From: Ferrovibrio sp.
Lineage (GTDB): Bacteria > Pseudomonadota > Alphaproteobacteria > Ferrovibrionales > Ferrovibrionaceae
Reading direction: 5' to 3'
Length of the DNA stretch: 64,000 nucleotides
Assembly (NCBI GenBank): GCA_017991315.1
Contig: JAGOQS010000001.1
Coordinates: 558,001 to 622,000 of the forward strand
Part shown: in pieces, positions 58,269 to 64,000 of the stretch
How positions within the stretch are numbered: the first letter of the stretch is position 1
How the letters are laid out: every line of letters begins with the position of its first letter
Position numbers and translations under genes: made by a program
The notes under the pieces: model-generated
What the model was told of the DNA's origin: nothing
Database searches by the model: none
What the model saw: the letters and a program-made list of their open reading frames with translations, nothing else

Positions 58269-59765
58269 ATGAAAATCGACCTTGCCTCGCTCGCCCGCCC
58301 CAAGCAGGGCGCCCTTGTCGTCCTGGCCGCCGATGGCGGCAAGCTGAGTGCTTTCGGCACCAGCCTCGACAAGGCTTTGGGCGGCGCCCTGGGCCGCGCC
58401 CTTGCCGGCGCACCGCGCTTCAAGGGCGAGCGTGGCCAGGTGCTGGAAGTGCTGGGGCCGGGCGCCGGGCTTGGCCGGGTGCTGATCGCCGGCCTCGGCA
58501 AAGCCGCCGATATCAAGCCCGATGCCCTGGAAGCGGTGGCCGGCGAGGCGGTGCGTCGCCTGGCGCTGACCGGCGAAACCGCACTGGCCATCGCGGTCGA
58601 GTTCCCTTCCGGTGCCAAGGCCGATGCGGCGGAAGCGGCGGCCCGCGCCGCGCTGGGCGCCCGGCTCGGCGGCTACCGTTTCGATAAATACCGCACCACC
58701 CGCAAGGACCATGAGAAGCCGTCGCTGAAAACCGTGACCGTGCTGACCGATTCGGTGCCGGCGGCCAAGAAGGCCTATGCCCCGTTGGCGGCGCTGGCCG
58801 ATGGCGTCACCCTGACCCGTGACCTGGTGAGCGAGCCGGCCAACATCATCTATCCGGAGACGCTCGCCGCCGAATGCCGCAAGCTTTCGAAGCTCGGCGT
58901 CAAGGTCGAGGTGCTGGGCGAGAAGGCGATGAAAAAGTTCGGCATGGGCGCGCTGCTTGGCGTCGGCCAGGGTTCCGTGCGCGAATCGCAGCTCGTCGTC
59001 ATGCAGTGGAACGGCGCCAAGAAGGGCACCAAGCCGGTGGCCTTCGTCGGCAAGGGCGTCTGCTTCGATACCGGCGGCATCTCGATCAAGCCGTCCGCCG
59101 GCATGGAGGAGATGAAGTGGGATATGGGCGGTGCCGGCGCGGTGATCGGCGCCATGGCGGCGCTCGCCGGCCGCAAGGCCAAGGCCAATGTGGTCGGCGT
59201 TGTCGCGCTGGTGGAAAACATGCCGGACGGCAACGCGCAGCGCCCGGGCGACGTGGTTACGTCGATGTCCGGCCAGACCATCGAAGTGCTGAACACCGAT
59301 GCCGAAGGCCGCCTGATTCTCTGCGACGCGCTGTGGTATTGCCAGCAGCGTTTCAAGCCGCAATTCATGGTCGATCTCGCCACGCTCACCGGCGCCATCA
59401 TCATCGCGCTGGGCCATGAGCATGCCGGCCTGTTCTCCAACGACGACAAGCTGGCCGAGCAGCTCACCAAGGCCGGCAAGGCCGAGGGCGAGGCGCTGTG
59501 GCGCCTGCCGCTGTCGGATGCCTATGACCGCGCCATCAACTCGCCCATCGCCGATGTGCAGAACATCGCCGGCCCTGGCGCCGGCGCCGGTTCGATCACG
59601 GCGGCGCAGTTCCTGCAGCGCTTCGTCAACAAGTATCCCTGGGCGCATCTCGACATCGCCGGCACCGCTTGGAGCAAGGCCGACAAGCCGACCGTGCCGC
59701 GCGGCGCCACCGCCTTCGGCGTGCGCCTGCTGAACCGCCTGGTGCAGGACAATTACGAAGGCTGA
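58269..59765 (+). CDS. pepA: Leucyl aminopeptidase (cytosol aminopeptidase)
   Basis: A 498-residue M17 metallopeptidase that removes N-terminal residues from peptides. The catalytic region includes FVGKGVCFDTGGISIKPS (metal and catalytic lysine), MGGAGAVIGAMAAL, NMPDGNAQRPGDVV and the signature NTDAEGRLIL. The N-terminal 170 residues form the usual macro-like domain. Some PepA proteins also bind DNA in recombination, which cannot be judged here. It is divergent from lptF. Repeat copy D begins 10 bp after its stop. Confidence 0.95.
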   Translation: MKIDLASLARPKQGALVVLAADGGKLSAFGTSLDKALGGALGRALAGAPRFKGERGQVLEVLGPGAGLGRVLIAGLGKAADIKPDALEAVAGEAVRRLALTGETALAIAVEFPSGAKADAAEAAARAALGARLGGYRFDKYRTTRKDHEKPSLKTVTVLTDSVPAAKKAYAPLAALADGVTLTRDLVSEPANIIYPETLAAECRKLSKLGVKVEVLGEKAMKKFGMGALLGVGQGSVRESQLVVMQWNGAKKGTKPVAFVGKGVCFDTGGISIKPSAGMEEMKWDMGGAGAVIGAMAALAGRKAKANVVGVVALVENMPDGNAQRPGDVVTSMSGQTIEVLNTDAEGRLILCDALWYCQQRFKPQFMVDLATLTGAIIIALGHEHAGLFSNDDKLAEQLTKAGKAEGEALWRLPLSDAYDRAINSPIADVQNIAGPGAGAGSITAAQFLQRFVNKYPWAHLDIAGTAWSKADKPTVPRGATAFGVRLLNRLVQDNYEG

Positions 59766-59774
59766 TAATAGGTT

Positions 59775-59857
59775 TCGTCACCCTCGGGCTTGACCCGAGG
59801 GTCTCATTTTCCCTGGTGGCGGCATGAGATTCGCGGGTCAAGCCCGCGAATGACGAT
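59775..59857. repeat. Two-hairpin intergenic repeat, copy D
   Basis: The left half TCGTCACCCTCGGGCTTGAC (stem CCCTCGGG/CCCGAGGG) is nearly identical to copy C. The right half TTCGCGGGTCAAGCCCGCGA ends with ATGACGATGA. It lies between pepA and holC, and its right edge reaches into the region where holC might start. Confidence 0.85.
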
Positions 59858-59873
59858 GAAGAAGGGAGTGTCC

Positions 59874-60326
59874 GTGGCCGAGTTGCTCTTCTACCACCTG
59901 ACGCGTCGGCGCCTGGAGCAGGTGCTGCCCGACCTGCTCGGGCGGTCGCTGCAGCGCGGCTGGCGCGCGGTGGTGAAATGCGGCAACGCCGAGCGCGTCG
60001 AGGCGCTGGCGGGCGAACTCTGGACCTATGACAAGGCCGCCTTCCTGCCACATGGCACCAAGCTCGATGGCCACCCGGAACGCCAGCCGATCTGGCTGAC
60101 GGCGGCGGATGAACGCCCGAATAATGCCGAGGTGCTGTTCCTGGTCGATGGTGCCGACAGCACGTTGCAGGGTGATTTCACCCGCGTCTGCGATCTGTTC
60201 GACGGCAACGATGAAGAAGCGGTGGAGAGCGCGCGCCAGAGATGGAAACGTGCCAAGGCCGCCGGCCATACGCTTACCTACTGGCAGCAGAATGAAAACG
60301 GCTGGGTGAAGGCGGCGGAAGGCTGA
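59874..60326 (+). CDS. holC: DNA polymerase III chi subunit HolC
   Basis: A 150-residue chi subunit that links the clamp loader to single-strand-binding protein. Family motifs: LFYHLTRRRLEQVLPDLL at the N-terminus, VVKCGNAERVEALAGELWTYD, FLPHGTKLDG and QPIWLTAADERPNNAEVLFLVDG. GTG 59874 has GGGAG five bases upstream and starts at the conserved AELLFYHL; GTG 59868 and ATGs at 59850 and 59856, inside the repeat edge, are alternative in-frame starts. pepA-holC adjacency is common. Confidence 0.88.
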   Translation: MAELLFYHLTRRRLEQVLPDLLGRSLQRGWRAVVKCGNAERVEALAGELWTYDKAAFLPHGTKLDGHPERQPIWLTAADERPNNAEVLFLVDGADSTLQGDFTRVCDLFDGNDEEAVESARQRWKRAKAAGHTLTYWQQNENGWVKAAEG

Positions 60327-60328
60327 GC

Positions 60329-60889
60329 ATGCTGAATGCGCAGCATCATGCCAGGGTGCCGCCGGCTTTGTCGGCGGCCCTGGATGTGGGCGAGAGATTG
60401 CTTTGGTGGGGCATGCCGAAACAAGGTTTCGTTCTGCGCCGCAGTGATGCCAAACTGATTCCCTTCTCGCTTTTCTTCCTTGGCTTTGCCGTGTTTTGGG
60501 AATGGCAGGTTCTGCGCGCCTCTGAACCGGTTTTTGCCCTCTTTGGCATACCGCTCATTCTGGCAGGATTGTACATCACTGCCGGCCGCTTCGTTCACGA
60601 TGCCATACGGCGCCGCAATATTGTTTATGGCGTGACAGATCAGCGCGTGTTGATCGTCACCCCTCGAAACTTGAAGAGTATCGAACTATCGGCGCTGACC
60701 GAGATTCACCTGGAAAAAACAGCCAGCCATGTAGGCTCAATCGTATTCGGGCCTGAGTTGCAGCCTGTGGCTTTCGGTCCGGGTGTTGGCGCATGGGCCG
60801 GGCGTCCGGCAGCACCCGCTTTCGAGTTCATCCCGGAAGCCGAGAAGGTTCTGAATACCGTCCGTGCGGCTAAAGCAGCGGCTAGCTGA
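60329..60889 (+). CDS. Hypothetical membrane protein with bacterial PH-like domain
   Basis: A 186-residue protein starting three bases after holC. Two hydrophobic segments (about residues 45-60 and 67-85) are followed by RRRNIVYGVTDQRVLIVTPRN, a beta-rich stretch typical of small bacterial PH-like domains (YGVTDQRVLI is characteristic), then a Gly/Ala-rich tail. Such proteins are membrane-anchored and of unknown role. Base composition is a little more AT-rich than in holC. It is convergent with the ABC-F gene. Confidence 0.65.
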   Translation: MLNAQHHARVPPALSAALDVGERLLWWGMPKQGFVLRRSDAKLIPFSLFFLGFAVFWEWQVLRASEPVFALFGIPLILAGLYITAGRFVHDAIRRRNIVYGVTDQRVLIVTPRNLKSIELSALTEIHLEKTASHVGSIVFGPELQPVAFGPGVGAWAGRPAAPAFEFIPEAEKVLNTVRAAKAAAS

Positions 60890-60892
60890 GCC

Positions 60893-62815
60893 TCAGGCCG
60901 CGTCCTCAGCCTGCGCTTCTTCCAGCTTCGACTGGGCGTCGAGCCAGGCTTCCTCGGCGGCTTCCAGTTTTTTCGCCACATCGCCATGCTGCTTCTGCAG
61001 TTCGGCCTGTTTGGCCGGGCTCAGCTTGGTGTAGGTGTCCGGGTCGGCCAGGGTGGCATCGAGCCGCATCTTCTCGGCGCTGAGCTTGGCCATGGCTTTT
61101 TCCGCGTTATGCACAGCAACGCGCAGCGGCGCCAGCGCCTGGCGCGCGGCGGCGGCGGCCTTGCGGTCGGCCTTGCGGTCGGCGACGGGGGCGGCAGCCG
61201 TGCCGCCCTTCAGCTTCACGCTGGCAGCAGCGCGGCGGCGGTCGGCGAGCAGCTTGGCGTAATCGTCGAGGTCGCCGTCGAAATCCTTCACCGTGCCGTC
61301 GCCCACCAGCCAGAAGCGGTCGGCGCAGGCTTCCGCCATGTGGCGGTCATGGCTCACCAGGATCACCGCGCCCTTGAATTCGTTCACCGCCTGCACCAGC
61401 GCATCGCGCGTATCCATGTCGAGATGGTTGGTCGGCTCGTCGAGGATCAGCAGATGCGGCGCATGATGCGTCACCATGGCGAACAGCAGCCGCGCACGCT
61501 CGCCGCCCGAGAGCTTGCCGGCCACGGTCTGCGCCTTTTCGCGCACCAGGCCGAAGCTGCCGAGCCGCGTGCGCAACTGCTCGATGGTGGCTTTTTCCAT
61601 CAGGTCCTGCAGATGCTCCACCGGCGTGCGGTTTTCATCCAGGATGTCGTCCTGATCCTGCGCGAAATAGCCGACCCGCAGCTTGCCCGAACGCTGCAGC
61701 TTGCCGGCCTGCGGCTTCAGCGTGCCGGCCAGGATCTTGGCCAGCGTCGACTTGCCGTTGCCATTGGCGCCAAGCATGGCGATGCGGTCTTCCATGTCGA
61801 TGCGCATATCCAGGTGGCGCAGCACCGGCTTGTCGGCGGTGTAGCCCGCCGTGAGGTTGTCGAGCACGATCAGCGGCGGCGGCAATTCCTCCGGGTCGGG
61901 CAGGCGGAAGATCACGTTGGGATCTTCAATCGCCGCCGCGATTGGCTGCATCTTCGCCAGCATCTTCAGGCGGCTCTGCGCCTGGCGCGCCTTGGAAGCC
62001 TTGGCGCGGAAGCGGTTGACGAAATCCTCCATATGCTTGCGCTGCTCGGCCTGGCGCGCGGCAAAGGCATTCTGCTGCTCCATGCGGGCGCGGCGCTCGG
62101 CCTCGAAGGTGTCGTAATTGCCGCGATAGAGCACCAGCCTGGTGTTGTCGATATGCAGGATATGTTCGATGGCCGAGTTCAGGAAATGCCGGTCATGGCT
62201 GATCAGCAGGAAGGTGCGCGGATAGGTTTTCAGATAGCCTTCCAGCCACAGCGAGGCTTCGAGGTCGAGATGGTTGGTCGGCTCGTCCAGCAGCAGCAGG
62301 TCGGGCTCGGCGAACAGGCAGCCGGCCAAAGCCACGCGCATGCGCCAGCCGCCCGAGAACGTATCCAGCGGCCGGTTCTGCATCTCTTCATCGAAACCGA
62401 GGCCGGCGAGGATCACGGCGGCGCGGGCGGGTGCGGCATGGGCATCGATCTCGGCCAGCCGCATATGCACGGCGGCGATGCGCTCGGCGTCCTCCATGCT
62501 GGAAGACTCTTCCAGTTCCTCGGCCTCGATCAGCAGCGCCTCGCGCTCGGTATCGGCGGCCAGCACATAGGCAATCGGCGTCTGCTCGCCGCCCGGCGGC
62601 TCCTGCGGCAGCTTGGCAATCTTGCAATCAGCAGGCAGCTCCACGCCGCCGGTTTCGGTCTGCAGGTCGCCGGTGATGATCTTGAACAGCGTCGATTTGC
62701 CGGTGCCGTTGCGCCCCACCAGGCCGACTTTATGCCCGGCCGGGATCGTGGCCGACACATGGTCGAGCAGCACACGGCCGGCGATGCGGTAGGTCAGGTC
62801 ACGAAATACAAGCAT
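60893..62815 (-). CDS. ABC-F family ATPase (Uup-like)
   Basis: A 640-residue protein with two ABC domains and no membrane segment. Domain 1 has Walker A GRNGTGKST and signature FSGGWRMRVALA; domain 2 has GANGNGKST and LSGGERARLLFA. Between them lies an arm/linker rich in Arg and Lys (NRFRAKASKARQAQSRLKML). The C-terminal ~120 residues are a charged coiled coil (ADRKADRKAAAAARQA through AEEAWLDAQSKLEEAQ), as in Uup. ABC-F proteins act on ribosomes or on DNA/RNA structure. It is a single-gene unit convergent with the PH-like gene. Confidence 0.9.
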   Translation of the reverse strand: MLVFRDLTYRIAGRVLLDHVSATIPAGHKVGLVGRNGTGKSTLFKIITGDLQTETGGVELPADCKIAKLPQEPPGGEQTPIAYVLAADTEREALLIEAEELEESSSMEDAERIAAVHMRLAEIDAHAAPARAAVILAGLGFDEEMQNRPLDTFSGGWRMRVALAGCLFAEPDLLLLDEPTNHLDLEASLWLEGYLKTYPRTFLLISHDRHFLNSAIEHILHIDNTRLVLYRGNYDTFEAERRARMEQQNAFAARQAEQRKHMEDFVNRFRAKASKARQAQSRLKMLAKMQPIAAAIEDPNVIFRLPDPEELPPPLIVLDNLTAGYTADKPVLRHLDMRIDMEDRIAMLGANGNGKSTLAKILAGTLKPQAGKLQRSGKLRVGYFAQDQDDILDENRTPVEHLQDLMEKATIEQLRTRLGSFGLVREKAQTVAGKLSGGERARLLFAMVTHHAPHLLILDEPTNHLDMDTRDALVQAVNEFKGAVILVSHDRHMAEACADRFWLVGDGTVKDFDGDLDDYAKLLADRRRAAASVKLKGGTAAAPVADRKADRKAAAAARQALAPLRVAVHNAEKAMAKLSAEKMRLDATLADPDTYTKLSPAKQAELQKQHGDVAKKLEAAEEAWLDAQSKLEEAQAEDAA

Positions 62816-62970
62816 TTCCAGTTACTTAACTGTATGGCCGGGGCGTTGGCCGGGTTTTGCTGAGGAACCGGGACGCTAACCGGGCGGGTTGCGGCTTTCG
62901 GGCGGAGCCTCTATATACCCGCCACCGATTTTTAGCCAACACCCACCAAACGGATTTAAGGACCACATCC

Positions 62971-63393
62971 ATGGCCATCGAGCGCACCTTTTCCATCATC
63001 AAGCCGGATGCCACCCGCCGCAACCTGACCGGTGCGATCAATGCCGTGATCGAGAAGGCTGGCCTGCGCATCGTGGCGCAGAAGCGCATCCAGATGAGCA
63101 AGGCCCAGGCCGAGACCTTCTACGGCGTGCACAAGGCGCGTCCGTTCTTCAACGACCTGGTCAGCTTCATGATCTCCGGCCCGGTCGTCGTGCAGGTGCT
63201 GGAAGGCGAGGGCGCCATTGCCAAGTACCGCGAAGTGATGGGCGCCACCAACCCGGCCAATGCCGCGCCGGGCACCATCCGCAAGGAATTCGCCGAGAGC
63301 ATCGAAGCCAACTCGGTGCATGGCTCGGATGCCCCGGAAACCGCCGCCGTCGAAATCGCCTATTTCTTCTCCGGCCTGGAGATCGTCGGCTAA
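62971..63393 (+). CDS. ndk: Nucleoside diphosphate kinase
   Basis: A 140-residue kinase that balances nucleoside triphosphate pools. The phosphorylated histidine is His117 in [12 protein letters not shown]. The N-terminal [19 protein letters not shown] and the central [18 protein letters not shown] are conserved. An AAGGA sequence lies about nine bases before ATG 62971; longer reading frames start inside the divergent spacer. It is divergent from the ABC-F gene and convergent with purN, sharing one terminator. Confidence 0.97.
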   Translation: MAIERTFSIIKPDATRRNLTGAINAVIEKAGLRIVAQKRIQMSKAQAETFYGVHKARPFFNDLVSFMISGPVVVQVLEGEGAIAKYREVMGATNPANAAPGTIRKEFAESIEANSVHGSDAPETAAVEIAYFFSGLEIVG

Positions 63394-63415
63394 GCTATCA
63401 GCCGCACGGAATACG

Positions 63416-63443
63416 AAAAGCCCGGCAGCGATGCCGGGCTTTT
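63416..63443. terminator. Bidirectional terminator between ndk and purN
   Basis: A 12-bp perfect stem (AAAAGCCCGGCA paired with TGCCGGGCTTTT) with a GCGA loop, followed by T residues on the plus strand and preceded by A residues, so it can act on both convergent genes. Confidence 0.92.
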
Positions 63444-63449
63444 TCTTTG

Positions 63450-64000
63450 TCAGGGATGAACCCGCACGTGGTTGCCATCCACCCGCAGCCGCCCCTCCGC
63501 CAGCAGCTTGAGCGCCTGCGGATAGAGCTTGTGTTCTTCCGCCAGCACCAGGTCGGCGAGCTGCTCGGGCGTCACGCCCTCCGGCACGGGCACTTCGGCT
63601 TGGCAAATGACCGGGCCTTCGTCCATTTCGGGGACCACGAAATGCACGGAACAGCCGGTAATACGGGTGCCGCTTTCGATCACCCGTTCATGCACGCGGG
63701 TGCCCTTGAAGGCCGGCAGCAGCGAGGGATGAATGTTGATCATGCGGCCATGCCAGCCCTCGACGAAGCCGGGGGTAAGCAGGCGCATGAAGCCGGCGAG
63801 GCAGACGATTTCGACGCCGTGGCGCTTCAAAGCCGCATCGAGTTCGGCATCGAATGCGGCGCGGTCCTTGCCCTTGCTCGGGATCACTTCGGTGGGGATG
63901 CCATGGGCCTGCGCGAGGCTAAGCCCTTCGGCATCGGCGCGGTTCGCGATCACCACGGTGATATGCGCGGGATAGCCGGGAGCCTGCGCGGCTTCGATCA
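63450..64000 (-). CDS. purN: Phosphoribosylglycinamide formyltransferase (partial)
   Basis: The last ~183 residues of PurN, which formylates glycinamide ribonucleotide in purine synthesis; the frame continues off the right edge (PGYPAHITVVIANRADAEGL). The catalytic Asn-His-Asp set is visible: NIHPSLLPAFKG (Asn and His) and VPEMDEGPVI (Asp). FMRLLTPGFVEGWHGRMIN is the folate-side signature. Only the first 20-30 residues with the glycine-rich loop are missing. purF lies at the far end of the window, so purine genes are scattered. Confidence 0.95.
   Translation of the reverse strand, partial: IEAAQAPGYPAHITVVIANRADAEGLSLAQAHGIPTEVIPSKGKDRAAFDAELDAALKRHGVEIVCLAGFMRLLTPGFVEGWHGRMINIHPSLLPAFKGTRVHERVIESGTRITGCSVHFVVPEMDEGPVICQAEVPVPEGVTPEQLADLVLAEEHKLYPQALKLLAEGRLRVDGNHVRVHP

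Noticed and set aside
60986-62863. A 625-codon plus-strand frame opposite the ABC-F gene
   Set aside because: It is a shadow of the minus-strand ABC-F gene, which has all Walker and signature motifs.

Overview
The window is a GC-rich stretch of a Gram-negative alphaproteobacterial chromosome, most like Rhodospirillales and relatives; the genus cannot be fixed from sequence alone. Pointers are the FlbT/FlaF pair beside a short flagellin, an RpsF-RpsR-DUF2232-RplI-DnaB block, the lptF-lptG-lptD-surA-pdxA-rsmA operon, a fabD-fabG-acpP-fabF-mltG cluster, TTGnnn-16/18-TATAGT promoters, and palindromic intergenic repeats of a kind common in alphaproteobacteria. Almost all of it is chromosomal housekeeping DNA with a few accessory patches.

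Layout. 0-2.7 kb: a flavocytochrome c sulfide dehydrogenase pair (cut by the left edge), a DMT transporter, an unknown helical protein and a tiny secreted ORF ending inside a repeat. 2.7-10.6 kb (minus strand): hydratase, SDR, purF, cvpA, radA, a MlaF/MlaE lipid-transport pair and alr, tightly packed. 10.8-14.5 kb: DMT and ZIP transporters, a perfect 16-bp parS site, a degenerate M24-fold protein and a small eRF1-like protein. 14.5-18.6 kb: dnaB, rplI, DUF2232, rpsR, rpsF. 18.8-23.4 kb: mnmA, an AT-rich foreign-looking gene, a PIN-toxin remnant beside a tRNA-Met, fba, and a DMT transporter. 23.6-31.6 kb: msrA, an orphan peptide-type binding protein, nadK, a secreted protein of unknown role, moaA, and a Pat-type acyl-CoA-synthetase/acetyltransferase fusion.

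31.6-40.4 kb is the most distinctive part: a Wzx-like flippase divergent from two TPR-glycosyltransferase proteins, then flagellin, flbT, flaF, a third TPR-glycosyltransferase, a 73-residue unknown protein and a YjfB-like motility peptide. The arrangement suggests a flagellin-glycosylation locus related to Caulobacter FlmG, but with three paralogues.

40.5-64 kb: a FAD monooxygenase, the fatty-acid cluster and mltG, an ars operon (arsR-arsC-aquaporin) and SDR placed before yicC-gmk, the LPS-transport/outer-membrane operon on the minus strand, pepA-holC, an ABC-F ATPase, ndk and a purN cut by the right edge.

Regulatory and structural signals include parS, possible DnaA boxes upstream of dnaB, six clear intrinsic terminators, a 21-bp perfect palindrome, an ArsR operator overlapping its own start codon, a 12-bp leader/trailer helix around the tRNA and four copies of a two-hairpin intergenic repeat. 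No gene-free stretch exceeds 300 bases. No CRISPR array, complete insertion sequence, prophage or rRNA was seen.
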